Part shown: positions 46,313 to 54,534 of the stretch, piece after piece
Position numbering within the stretch: the first letter of the stretch is position 1
Layout: every line of letters begins with the position of its first letter
From: Capnocytophaga leadbetteri
GTDB taxonomy: Bacteria; Bacteroidota; Bacteroidia; Flavobacteriales; Flavobacteriaceae
Assembly (NCBI RefSeq): GCF_003054025.1
Contig: NZ_QBKG01000001.1
Location: forward strand, 124,001-188,000
DNA length: 64,000 nucleotides
Direction of reading: 5' to 3'
Program-made: the position numbers and the translations under genes
Notes under the pieces: model-generated
Databases searched by the model: none
What the model was told of the DNA's origin: nothing
The model's input: the letters and a program-made list of their open reading frames with translations, nothing else

Positions 46313-46771
46313 ATGAAAAAGAAACCTAATATTCCGGTTGTCCTATCATTAGTATGTGTGATAGGACTTGTAGGCTGCCGCAGTAGGCGGGTAGTCCGTA
46401 CTGAGCAACAATATACGGCACAACGTTATGAGGTGCAGCGCGATAGTGTGCAGCAGATAGCGACTGTGGCACAAAGGCAAGCACATCATCAGTGGCAAGG
46501 CGCTACTTTAGAGTTTGAATGGCAACCTCCGCGCGATAGTAGCAGCGCAAAAGTCCGCATAAAGCTACAACAGCAGCAAGAGGCGCATCAGCAGGCGGCA
46601 ACGAACACTTTAGTAGCGCAAAGAGCTGAGCAGAGTAGGGTAGAGGCGTACCAAGTACAGCAATACCAAAAGCAAGAGCAGCGCCAGCAAGGCACAACTT
46701 ATCAGTATTGGCTTTGGGGTTTAGTGATTGTAGGAGTGCTGATAATGTGCAAAAGGCAAATCGGCAAATAA
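46313..46771 (+). CDS. Lipoprotein with C-terminal membrane segment, spanin-like
   Basis: The 152-residue product has a lipoprotein signal (LVCVIGLVGC), a Gln-rich helical middle and a C-terminal membrane segment (YQYWLWGLVIVGVLIMCK). An envelope-spanning protein with an acylated end and a membrane end is what a unimolecular spanin looks like; it would disrupt the outer membrane in the last step of lysis. The ATG at 46313 is preferred to one at 46277. The function is inferred. Confidence 0.65.
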   Translation: MKKKPNIPVVLSLVCVIGLVGCRSRRVVRTEQQYTAQRYEVQRDSVQQIATVAQRQAHHQWQGATLEFEWQPPRDSSSAKVRIKLQQQQEAHQQAATNTLVAQRAEQSRVEAYQVQQYQKQEQRQQGTTYQYWLWGLVIVGVLIMCKRQIGK

Positions 46772-46815
46772 TTGATAAATCAGCAAATAATTTTTTGTTT
46801 TTACAAAAAAAGTTC

Positions 46816-46823
46816 TACCTTTG
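46816..46823 (+). promoter_or_regulatory. Predicted -7 element of the zinc exporter gene
   Basis: TACCTTTG, an exact TAnnTTTG match, 33 bases upstream of the start codon at 46857. It gives the exporter its own promoter, apart from the lysis-type genes. Confidence 0.65.
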
Positions 46824-46856
46824 TAGTCGCAAAAAACTTTAAATGAGCCATCGTTT

Positions 46857-47786
46857 ATGGAAGAAGAACATCACCACCATCACCATCATCACCACCACGA
46901 GCATTCAGTAGCTGACCTTCAGCAGCTAAATCGCGCTTTCTACATAGGTATAGGGCTAAACTTACTTTATACGATTATTGAATTTGTGGTAGGTTTTAGC
47001 GTCAATTCGTTAGCTCTTATCTCTGATGCCAGTCATAACCTAAGCGATGTAGCCAGTTTAGTTATTTCGCTTATCGGTATGAAGCTCGCCCATAAGGCCG
47101 CTACCCAATTGTATACCTACGGCTATAAAAAGGCGTCGATATTAGCCTCGCTTATCAATGCTGTGCTACTGATGTATATAGTAGTTAAGATTTTTATTGA
47201 GGCTTTTGAACGACTTTCTTCGCCGCCCGAAATGGCAGGCTCGGCTATAATGATTACCGCTTTTATAGGTGTAGTTATCAATGCTGTTTCAGCATTTTTG
47301 TTTTACAAAGGACAACAGACCGATATCAATATCAAAGGCGCTTTTTTGCACCTGATGCTCGATGCCTTAGTGTCGGTAGGGGTGATTGTTTCAGGAGCGA
47401 TTATCTACTTCACCGGTTGGAATATAGCTGACCCTATCAGCAGTTTTGTAGTGGCTATCGTGATACTCTTCTCTACTTGGGGTTTGCTGAAAGAAAGCGT
47501 AAAACTTATTTTAGACGGCGTGCCTGCCGATGTAGATGGGTCGCATATTAGAGAACAGCTCGAGGCGCACCCCTTAGTAGCTGGGGTACACCACATACAC
47601 ATCTGGGCACTTAGTAGTTCGCAAAACGCCCTTACGGCGCATATAGTGCTGAAAGAATGTTTGCCGCTTAAGGAGGTAATGGAGCTGAAGAAAGAACTGA
47701 AGCATACCTTATTGCATCAGCATATCAGTCACGCTACGCTTGAGATTGACGCCCCTGACTGCTGTTGCGAAGATGAGAAGTGCTAA
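46857..47786 (+). CDS. Cation diffusion facilitator, CzcD/ZitB-like zinc exporter
   Basis: The 309-residue inner membrane protein has a His-rich N-terminus (ten consecutive His after MEEE), six membrane segments and the transport-site motifs ALISDASHNLSDVASL and HLMLDALVSVGVIVSG. The C-terminal cytosolic domain includes VHHIHIWALSSSQ. It ends CCCEDEKC, a possible extra metal site. It exports zinc or related ions in exchange for protons. Carbonic anhydrase, a zinc enzyme, follows after 12 bases. Confidence 0.92.
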   Translation: MEEEHHHHHHHHHHEHSVADLQQLNRAFYIGIGLNLLYTIIEFVVGFSVNSLALISDASHNLSDVASLVISLIGMKLAHKAATQLYTYGYKKASILASLINAVLLMYIVVKIFIEAFERLSSPPEMAGSAIMITAFIGVVINAVSAFLFYKGQQTDINIKGAFLHLMLDALVSVGVIVSGAIIYFTGWNIADPISSFVVAIVILFSTWGLLKESVKLILDGVPADVDGSHIREQLEAHPLVAGVHHIHIWALSSSQNALTAHIVLKECLPLKEVMELKKELKHTLLHQHISHATLEIDAPDCCCEDEKC

Positions 47787-47798
47787 ATAAATAACTTT

Positions 47799-48455
47799 AT
47801 GGATACGTACAAACAAATATTTGAGAATAACCAGCAATGGGTAAGAAATAGGAAAGCGGCTGATGTGCATTTCTTTGAAAAATTAGCTGCTGACCAAAAT
47901 CCGGACTATCTGTACATAGGCTGTTCTGACAGTAGGGTAGCCGCTGAAGAGATGATGGGGGTAGGGCCTGGCAAGGTGTTCGTGCACCGCAATATAGCCA
48001 ATGTAGTTAATACCCTTGATATGAGTTCGACCGCTGTGATACAGTATGCAGTAGAGCACCTGAATGTGAAGCATATAGTGGTATGTGGGCATTACGATTG
48101 TGGAGGGGTAAAGGCAGCGATGCAGGCTAAAGACTACGGACTGCTAAACCCTTGGTTGCGGACTATTCGCGATGTGTATCGCTTGCACCAGCAAGAGTTA
48201 GATGCTATTACCGATGCAGATAAACGATACCGCCGTTTTGTGGAAATAAATGTGATAGAACAATGTTTCAACGTTACTAAAATGGCTGTAGTGCAAGAGA
48301 GTTACCTGCAATACCGCACTCCGTTGGTACACGGTTGGGTATTCGACATTCATTCGGGCGAGCTTATTGACCTAAATATTGATTTTGAAGATTTCATACA
48401 GAAGATACAGCGTATTTACGACCTTACAGGGGAAGATTGGTATAAGCACTACTAA
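47799..48455 (+). CDS. Beta-class carbonic anhydrase
   Basis: Interconverts carbon dioxide and bicarbonate, needed by capnophilic bacteria and for AccABCD. The 218-residue protein has the zinc ligands Cys42 (in GCSDSRV), His98 and Cys101 (in CGHYDCGGV), and the Asp44-Arg46 dyad. It is 12 bases after the zinc exporter gene and may be co-transcribed with it. Confidence 0.96.
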   Translation: MDTYKQIFENNQQWVRNRKAADVHFFEKLAADQNPDYLYIGCSDSRVAAEEMMGVGPGKVFVHRNIANVVNTLDMSSTAVIQYAVEHLNVKHIVVCGHYDCGGVKAAMQAKDYGLLNPWLRTIRDVYRLHQQELDAITDADKRYRRFVEINVIEQCFNVTKMAVVQESYLQYRTPLVHGWVFDIHSGELIDLNIDFEDFIQKIQRIYDLTGEDWYKHY

Positions 48456-48499
48456 CCAATTTTTTTAATTAAGAACTAACAATTAATAATTATAAAGAA

Positions 48500-49411
48500 A
48501 TGAGTATTACTTTTTACATTTTAGTATTTTTAGCAGTGGTATTTCTGCTTTCTACTTTTTTCACTGTACGTCAGCAGACGGCAGTATCTATTGAGCGATT
48601 TGGTAAGTTTGAGAGCATTCGCCATTCGGGCTTGCAGATGAAAATACCTATTATTGATAAGATTGCGGCTCGCATCAGTCTTAAGATTCAACAGTTAGAC
48701 GTGATAGTGGAAACTAAAACTTTAGACGATGTGTTTGTGAAAATAAAAGTATCGGTGCAGTTTGTGGTTATCAAAGAAAAAGTATATGATGCTATCTATA
48801 AACTTGAGTACCCACACGACCAAATCACCAGCTATGTGTTTGACGTAGTGCGTGCTGAGGTGCCTAAGATGAAGCTCGATGATGTGTTTGTGAAGAAAGA
48901 CGACATCGCTATAGCTGTAAAACGTGAGGTACAAGAGTCGATGGAGACTTATGGTTACGACATCATTAAAACCCTTGTGACAGATATAGACCCTGATGCA
49001 CAGGTGAAAGCAGCGATGAACCGCATTAATGCTGCTGAACGCGAAAAAGTAGCGGCTCAGTACGAAGGTGATGCGCAACGCATCTTGATAGTAGAAAAAG
49101 CAAAAGCAGAAGCTGAAAGCAAACGCCTACAAGGACAAGGTATTGCTGACCAGCGCCGTGAGATAGCCCGAGGACTGGTAGAGAGTGTAGATGTACTACA
49201 GAAAGTAGGGGTGAGCTCGCAAGAAGCCTCTGCGCTGATAGTCATCACTCAGCACTACGACACGCTACAAGCAGTAGGACAACAAACCAACAGCAACCTT
49301 ATTTTGTTGCCTAATTCGCCTGAAGCAGGTAGCGAGATGCTCAACAATATGATTACCTCATTTACGGCATCGGCACAAGTAGCTAAGCTTACTAACAACG
49401 AAGCAAATTAA
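48500..49411 (+). CDS. SPFH/Band 7 membrane protein
   Basis: The 303-residue protein has one N-terminal membrane segment (FYILVFLAVVFLLSTFFTV), the SPFH domain (RQQTAVSIERFGKFE) and a helical tail (EREKVAAQYEGDAQRILIVE). Such proteins form ring-like membrane assemblies and hold membrane proteases or domains. The partner is not visible here. Confidence 0.92.
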   Translation: MSITFYILVFLAVVFLLSTFFTVRQQTAVSIERFGKFESIRHSGLQMKIPIIDKIAARISLKIQQLDVIVETKTLDDVFVKIKVSVQFVVIKEKVYDAIYKLEYPHDQITSYVFDVVRAEVPKMKLDDVFVKKDDIAIAVKREVQESMETYGYDIIKTLVTDIDPDAQVKAAMNRINAAEREKVAAQYEGDAQRILIVEKAKAEAESKRLQGQGIADQRREIARGLVESVDVLQKVGVSSQEASALIVITQHYDTLQAVGQQTNSNLILLPNSPEAGSEMLNNMITSFTASAQVAKLTNNEAN

Positions 49412-49474
49412 GTGGTAAATAAGCAGATTAGTAAATTAGCAAATTTGTCAGTTTGCTAATTTACTAATTTTTTG

Positions 49475-49482
49475 TACTTTTG
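49475..49482 (+). promoter_or_regulatory. Predicted -7 element of the antitoxin-GNAT operon
   Basis: TACTTTTG, an exact TAnnTTTG match, 22 bases before the ATG at 49505. It follows GCAAATTTGTCAGTTTGCTAATT repeat units. Confidence 0.7.
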
Positions 49483-49504
49483 CACGCTGAAAAATAATAA
49501 AGAT

Positions 49505-49681
49505 ATGGCAAGAGAGATACAACCTACCCCAGTGCTTGAAGGGCAAGAAGCCCTTGATTTTTTGAATAAATTAGATAATTATAAAGATTATCTAAAAGAG
49601 AAAGGTATTGTGCTTGACCGTGAGAAGATACAAGAAAGTGCAAGATTTTTAAAATCAATATTTAAAGAAAGTAGTAAATAG
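49505..49681 (+). CDS. Small antitoxin-like protein
   Basis: The 58-residue protein (MAREIQPTPVLEGQEALDFL at the start) has a flexible N-terminus and a charged helical C-terminus, typical of antitoxins that wrap around GNAT toxins. The ATG at 49505 is preferred because the promoter overlaps the earlier one. It is 16 bases before a GNAT gene with toxin-like features. Confidence 0.7.
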   Translation: MAREIQPTPVLEGQEALDFLNKLDNYKDYLKEKGIVLDREKIQESARFLKSIFKESSK

Positions 49682-49697
49682 ATAATTAAGAAAGAAA

Positions 49698-50234
49698 ATG
49701 TTTAAAGATTTATCTTTTTTATTGCTTACAGAAGACCACACCATAAAACCTTTTGATTGTGAAGATGAAGATTTGAATGACTTCTTATTTAAAGAAGCTA
49801 TTCTTTATCAAAAACAAATGTTGGCTACTACATTTATTATAGAAAATGAAGAGCGTACTTTAGGTTTTTATAGTGTGCTAAGCGATAGTTTGCAGATAAG
49901 GGAGGAACTTTTCCCTTCTAAAAGTCAGTATAAGAAGTTTGTGCAAAACTTAATACCTCATAGAAAAAGACATTTGAAGAATATACCCTCGCTAAAAATA
50001 GGTCGTTTGGGAATTGATAAGACCTATAAAGGGAAAGGATTAGGGAGTATCCTGCTTGAGGGTATCATAAATGAGGCTATAGAACTAAATAAGAGACAGG
50101 CTTGCAGACTGATAACAGTAGATGCTTATAAGCAAGCATTGCCTTTTTATGAAAGATTTGGTTTTCAGTATATAACCAATAAAGATGAACAAGAAGAGGT
50201 AAGGCAAATGTTTCTTGATTTGATGTTGATATGA
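49698..50234 (+). CDS. GNAT acetyltransferase, TacT-like toxin candidate
   Basis: The 178-residue protein has features of TacT/AtaT-like toxins, which acetylate charged tRNA: an early FDCEDEDLNDFLFKEAI, TLGFYSVLSDS, and the acetyl-CoA site in IDKTYKGKGLGSILLEG. The Tyr in LPFYERFGFQY fits the catalytic tyrosine of these enzymes. Pairing with a small upstream gene supports a toxin-antitoxin system. A housekeeping role cannot be excluded. Confidence 0.75.
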   Translation: MFKDLSFLLLTEDHTIKPFDCEDEDLNDFLFKEAILYQKQMLATTFIIENEERTLGFYSVLSDSLQIREELFPSKSQYKKFVQNLIPHRKRHLKNIPSLKIGRLGIDKTYKGKGLGSILLEGIINEAIELNKRQACRLITVDAYKQALPFYERFGFQYITNKDEQEEVRQMFLDLMLI

Positions 50235-50282
50235 CAATAAAATTTGCTGATATACAAATTTATTAATTGAAAAAAGAACTAT

Positions 50283-52715
50283 ATGAAAATATCGTATAAC
50301 TGGTTAAAACAGTATTTGAAATTAGACCTTGCTGCAGAAGAAACCGGCGTAATCCTTACTGATTTGGGTTTGGAGGTAGAAGGTATCGAACCTTTTGAAA
50401 GTGTAAAAGGCGGACTGAAAGGTGTGGTAGTGGGATTGGTATTAGAGTGCGAAAAACACCCTAATGCTGACAAACTGAAAATTACCAAAGTAGATGTAGG
50501 TCAAGAGGCTCCACTACAGATAGTATGTGGCGCTCCTAATGTGGCTAAAGGACAAAAAGTGCCTGTAGCTACTATAGGAACAGTACTGTACGACCACGAA
50601 GGGAAGCCTTTTGAAATAAAAAAAGGAAAAATACGCGGAGAGGAAAGTTACGGTATGATTTGCGCTGAAGACGAGTTGGGCTTAGGCGAAAGTCACGAAG
50701 GAATAATGGTACTCGATGATAAATATGCCGTTGGTACCCCTTGTGCTGAGGTTTTTCAGGTAGAAACTGATGAAGTGTTTGAAATAGGACTGACCCCTAA
50801 CCGCGCCGATGCGATGAGTCACTATGGTGTAGCTCGCGACCTGCGTGCGGGACTTATACAAAAAGGTGTGTCACTTGAGCTTATTACCCCTTCGGTTACC
50901 AAATTTCACGTAGATAACCGTTCGGTAAAAGTAGACGTAGAGATAACAAACAAAAAACTTGTGCCACGCTATACGGGGGTTGCCATCTCGAACGTACGAG
51001 TAGGCGAGTCGCCCGCTTGGTTGCAAAACAGGCTAAAAGCTATTGGCATCACTCCTAAGAATAATGTAGTAGATGCTACTAACTATGTGCTACACGGATT
51101 AGGACAGCCCTTGCACGCTTTTGATGCTGACCATATAGTAGGGCGAAAACTCATCGTGAAAACAGCAGAGGCGGGTACCGTCTTTACTACCCTTGATGGT
51201 GTAAAACGCACTCTTGACGCTGAAGATTTAATGATTTACGATGCTGAAAAACCACTTTGCATAGCAGGGGTATTAGGCGGGCAAGATTCAGGTGTAACTC
51301 ACTCTACTCGGAATGTATTTTTAGAGAGTGCTTATTTTGACCCTGTGTCAGTGCGCAAGACTGCTAAAAGGCATAGCATTAGTACCGACGCTTCTTATCG
51401 TTTTGAGCGTGGTATCAATATAGAAGATTGTAAATACGCGCTGATGTATGCTGCTGTATTGATAGAAAATATAGCGGGTGGGGTTATCTCATCGGATGTG
51501 ATAGATTTCTATCCTAAGAAGAAAGACGATTTTCAGGTATTTCTTGCCTTTGAGAATGTAGATAAGCTCATCGGGCAGAAGATACCACGCGATACTATCA
51601 AATCGATTTTGCACTCGCTTGATATAAAGGTAAGTTCGCTAACCGAACGTGGGTTAGGTCTGCTAATACCTTCTTATAGGGTAGATGTACAGCGCGAGGC
51701 TGATGTGATAGAAGAGATATTGCGTATTTACGGTTATAACAACATCAGTTTTTCTGAGAAAATAAACGCCTCGATGTCGCATTCGTCTAAGTATGACGAT
51801 TTGAATATGCAGAATGTAGTAGCGGCACAGCTCATCGGGCAGGGGTATTATGAGATAATGACTAATAGTTTGGTGTCAGAAAAAGAAATTACCAGCTATG
51901 AGGCTGCTCCTGAAGAGGCTGTGAAACTACTCAATCCGCTCAGTAGCGATTTGGGCTATATGCGCACCAATTTGCTATTTTCGGGTTTAGAGGTGGTGAG
52001 TTATAATATCAACCGCAAGCGCTCAGACCTCAGATTGTTTGAGTTTGGCAAAAACTACCGTGTGAGGGATGGTAAGTACGACGAACAGAAACACCTATTA
52101 TTATATCTGACAGGTAACCAATTGCCTCAGAGCTGGACTACTACGTCACGCCCTGTGAGTTTCTTTGAGCTAAAAGGTAGTGTAGAAGCCCTTTTTGAGC
52201 GTTTAGGACTTAAGGAGATTACCACCCTTCCGTTAGAGCCTACTGACAATGTAGCCGCTGAAGGATTCCGTTGGATGTATGGCGAAACACTATTGGGAAC
52301 AATGGGGGTAGTGAAGCACAAAATACTTAAGGATTTTGATATTAAGCAAGAGGTGCTTTATGCTGACCTGCATTGGGATACCCTACTTGAGCAAGTGAGA
52401 GGTCATAAGGTAGTTTATAAAGAGATATCAAAATATCCTGAAGTGCGCCGCGATTTAGCACTACTACTTGACGATAAGGTAAGTTTTGCTGACCTATATC
52501 GTGTGGCGTTTGCGACCGAGAAAAGCATCTTGAAACAAATCAATTTATTTGATGTGTATCAGGGTGATAAATTGGCGGCGGGCAAGAAGAGTTATGCGGT
52601 AAGTTTTATCTTGCAAGAAGAAAACAAAACGCTGACCGATAAGCAAATCGATAAAACGATGCAGAAACTGCAAGCCGCTTTTGAGCAAAGTTTAGGAGCA
52701 ACCCTAAGAGAGTAA
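50283..52715 (+). CDS. pheT: Phenylalanine--tRNA ligase subunit beta
   Basis: Forms the heterotetramer that charges tRNA-Phe. At 810 residues it has normal length and the usual order: N-terminal MKISYNWLKQYL, an OB-type tRNA-binding domain (about 40-150, with CGAPNVAKGQKVPVATIG), the B3/B4 editing region, B5 and a C-terminal FDX-ACB domain (KYPEVRRDLALLLDDKVSF). The pheS gene is not next to it, as is common in Bacteroidota. Confidence 0.97.
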   Translation: MKISYNWLKQYLKLDLAAEETGVILTDLGLEVEGIEPFESVKGGLKGVVVGLVLECEKHPNADKLKITKVDVGQEAPLQIVCGAPNVAKGQKVPVATIGTVLYDHEGKPFEIKKGKIRGEESYGMICAEDELGLGESHEGIMVLDDKYAVGTPCAEVFQVETDEVFEIGLTPNRADAMSHYGVARDLRAGLIQKGVSLELITPSVTKFHVDNRSVKVDVEITNKKLVPRYTGVAISNVRVGESPAWLQNRLKAIGITPKNNVVDATNYVLHGLGQPLHAFDADHIVGRKLIVKTAEAGTVFTTLDGVKRTLDAEDLMIYDAEKPLCIAGVLGGQDSGVTHSTRNVFLESAYFDPVSVRKTAKRHSISTDASYRFERGINIEDCKYALMYAAVLIENIAGGVISSDVIDFYPKKKDDFQVFLAFENVDKLIGQKIPRDTIKSILHSLDIKVSSLTERGLGLLIPSYRVDVQREADVIEEILRIYGYNNISFSEKINASMSHSSKYDDLNMQNVVAAQLIGQGYYEIMTNSLVSEKEITSYEAAPEEAVKLLNPLSSDLGYMRTNLLFSGLEVVSYNINRKRSDLRLFEFGKNYRVRDGKYDEQKHLLLYLTGNQLPQSWTTTSRPVSFFELKGSVEALFERLGLKEITTLPLEPTDNVAAEGFRWMYGETLLGTMGVVKHKILKDFDIKQEVLYADLHWDTLLEQVRGHKVVYKEISKYPEVRRDLALLLDDKVSFADLYRVAFATEKSILKQINLFDVYQGDKLAAGKKSYAVSFILQEENKTLTDKQIDKTMQKLQAAFEQSLGATLRE

Positions 52716-52761
52716 AAAAGTTAAACTTTGTCAATTATTTGTTTTTTTGATTTTTGTTGTA

Positions 52762-52769
52762 TAAGTTTG
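52762..52769 (+). promoter_or_regulatory. Predicted -7 element of the membrane protein gene
   Basis: TAAGTTTG matches TAnnTTTG, 26 bases upstream of the start at 52796. A TTTGTTTTTTTG segment lies in the expected -33 area. Confidence 0.55.
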
Positions 52770-52795
52770 CATTGTAATTCTAAAATAAACGCCTT

Positions 52796-53236
52796 ATGAA
52801 ACAAGTTCTTAGAAACAATTTGATAGTCGTAGCGCTTTATATTTTAGCAGGGATAATCTTTGATGGTTATCACCCCTATATGCTATGTACGTTCTTGATA
52901 CTGTCGGCAACAGTCTCTTTCTTTTTGTTCAGAACCAAAAGTAAAGAAGAAACACGCAAGGGGTTATTACTTATGTTTGCTCCTTTCTTATTAGTTTTAG
53001 CAGTAGCTCCTTTGTTGCTTAGCGATAGCAGTGTAAGGACAACATTGCCTTATTTGCTTTTTGTGCCTGCTGTTGTATACTTAGTGTATTGCGCGCTGTT
53101 TTCAACGAGAAAAGCTTTATTTTTTGTAGGGATTATTGCCCTATCAGTTATTGGTACCCTTACCTACAACGAAATTTCAGGAACGAATGTGATATTCGAA
53201 AGCCATTCTTTGAGATTATTAATTACACAGGAATAA
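52796..53236 (+). CDS. Small integral membrane protein of unknown function
   Basis: The 146-residue protein has about four membrane segments (including LIVVALYILAGIIF, LLLMFAPFLLVLAVAPLLL and ALFFVGIIALSVIGTL). It has no recognised family motif. It has its own promoter and a hairpin after it, so it is a single-gene unit. No functional link to pheT or the ribosomal operon can be argued. Confidence 0.7.
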   Translation: MKQVLRNNLIVVALYILAGIIFDGYHPYMLCTFLILSATVSFFLFRTKSKEETRKGLLLMFAPFLLVLAVAPLLLSDSSVRTTLPYLLFVPAVVYLVYCALFSTRKALFFVGIIALSVIGTLTYNEISGTNVIFESHSLRLLITQE

Positions 53237-53241
53237 AATGA

Positions 53242-53278
53242 AGACCCCCCGATTTTAGAAATTACTGTTGGGGGTTCT
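53242..53278 (+). terminator. Probable terminator hairpin
   Basis: GACCCCCC and GGGGGTTC can pair across a loop of about 20 bases, followed by a T-rich stretch (TCTCATTCTTTC). It separates the membrane protein gene from the promoter at 53311. Confidence 0.5.
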
Positions 53279-53310
53279 CATTCTTTCAATAAAAAATATA
53301 AATTATTTTG

Positions 53311-53318
53311 TTATATTT
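53311..53318 (+). promoter_or_regulatory. Predicted -7 element upstream of the ATG-TAA gene
   Basis: TATATTTG is an exact TAnnTTTG match, 17 bases before an ATG at 53335 that is followed at once by TAA. The rpsL promoter is a separate site downstream. Confidence 0.55.
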
Positions 53319-53334
53319 GTAACAAAATAGGAAA

Positions 53335-53490
53335 ATGTAAGAACTTGTAATACAGCAATTTCTGACAGAGGATAAATTGTATATATCTGATAATCAATAT
53401 TTTTCTGAATTTGAGACGTTGAATGACGGCTTATTTTCAGGAGAGGGCTTGGTATTTTTGATAAAAGGAAATATTGTGTATTACAAATAA
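53335..53490 (+). pseudogene. Small gene with a stop at codon 2
   Basis: ATG at 53335 is followed by TAA (53338-53340). The same frame then runs open for 49 sense codons (ELVIQQFLTEDKLYISDNQY onward, ending NIVYYK) to a TAA at 53488-53490. The composition and the promoter 17 bases upstream suggest a small real protein that lost its second codon by a nonsense change (for example AAA, GAA or CAA to TAA). A start-stop leader that only regulates is another reading. The family is not recognised. Confidence 0.5.
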
Positions 53491-53496
53491 ATGTAG

Positions 53497-53504
53497 TACT
53501 TTTG
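53497..53504 (+). promoter_or_regulatory. Predicted promoter of the ribosomal operon
   Basis: TACTTTTG matches TAnnTTTG exactly. It is followed by CAGCCAACTC and by a leader of about 95 bases before rpsL (53604). It is the only strong candidate before the operon. Confidence 0.75.
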
Positions 53505-53603
53505 CAGCCAACTCTTAGAAAAATAGTGGCTGATTGCTGCTGATTACTAATAAGATAGCTAAACAAGCAAACAATTAAATAATTATATATAGTATTGTAA
53601 ATT

Positions 53604-54017
53604 ATGCCAACAATTTCACAATTAGTACGAAAAGGAAGGACCAGAATTACCAAGAAGAGTAAATCGGTGGCTTTGGATTCGTGCCCACAACGCAGAGGTG
53701 TATGTACACGTGTGTACACCACAACGCCTAAGAAACCGAACTCAGCAATGCGTAAAGTAGCGCGTGTTCGTTTAACTAATGGCAACGAGGTGAACGCTTA
53801 CATCCCAGGTGAAGGACACAACCTCCAAGAGCACTCGATAGTATTGGTACGAGGCGGACGGGTAAAAGATTTACCAGGTGTTAGATACCACATAGTGCGC
53901 GGGGCGCTTGATACGGCTGGAGTAGCCGGCAGAACCCAACGCCGCTCTAAATACGGTGCTAAACGCCCTAAACCAGGACAAGCCGCTGCAGCACCAGCTA
54001 AAGGTAAGAAAAAGTAA
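53604..54017 (+). CDS. rpsL: 30S ribosomal protein S12
   Basis: Decoding-centre protein of the small subunit, 137 residues. [19 protein letters not shown] and the loop [10 protein letters not shown] are conserved. The lysines in KKPNSA and VKDLPG, sites of streptomycin resistance changes, are of the wild type. First gene of the operon. Confidence 0.98.
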   Translation: MPTISQLVRKGRTRITKKSKSVALDSCPQRRGVCTRVYTTTPKKPNSAMRKVARVRLTNGNEVNAYIPGEGHNLQEHSIVLVRGGRVKDLPGVRYHIVRGALDTAGVAGRTQRRSKYGAKRPKPGQAAAAPAKGKKK

Positions 54018-54049
54018 TTTAACACACAAAATCTTTTAACTGAAAAGAA

Positions 54050-54526
54050 ATGAGAAAAAGACAGGCTAAAAAGCGCCCACTTTTACCAGACCCTAAGTTT
54101 AACGACCAATTGGTGACACGCTTTGTGAACAACCTAATGTGGGACGGTAAAAAATCAGTGGCTTTTAAGGTGTTCTACGACGCTATTGACATAGTAGAAC
54201 AAAAGAAAAATAATGACGAAAAAACGGCATTAGAAGTTTGGAAAGACGCACTTACTAATGTGATGCCTCACGTAGAAGTACGCTCACGCCGTGTAGGGGG
54301 AGCTACCTTCCAAATTCCGATGCAAATTCGCCCAGACCGCAAAGTGTCTATGGCTATGAAATGGCTTATCGGGTATGCTCGTAAACGCAACGAGAAATCT
54401 ATGGCACAAAAATTAGCAGCTGAAATTATCGCCGCTTCAAAAGAAGAAGGTGCAGCTGTGAAGAAAAAAATGGATACGCACCGTATGGCTGAAGCTAACA
54501 AAGCGTTCTCACACTTTAGATTTTAA
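54050..54526 (+). CDS. rpsG: 30S ribosomal protein S7
   Basis: Assembly-initiating protein of the small-subunit head, 158 residues. It has [19 protein letters not shown] and a basic N-terminus [10 protein letters not shown]. It is 32 bases after rpsL and 8 bases before fusA, the usual str-operon order. Confidence 0.98.
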   Translation: MRKRQAKKRPLLPDPKFNDQLVTRFVNNLMWDGKKSVAFKVFYDAIDIVEQKKNNDEKTALEVWKDALTNVMPHVEVRSRRVGGATFQIPMQIRPDRKVSMAMKWLIGYARKRNEKSMAQKLAAEIIAASKEEGAAVKKKMDTHRMAEANKAFSHFRF

Positions 54527-54534
54527 TTAAACCG

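Noticed and set aside
44645-46771. Prophage
   Set aside because: Lysis-type genes are present, but no integrase, terminase, capsid, portal or tail genes are seen in the surroundings, so a prophage is not supported.
53303-53785. Minus-strand frame of 160 codons over the rpsL leader and start
   Set aside because: It overlaps rpsL and its promoter, has unusual composition and no promoter or family motif. The plus-strand reading is well supported.
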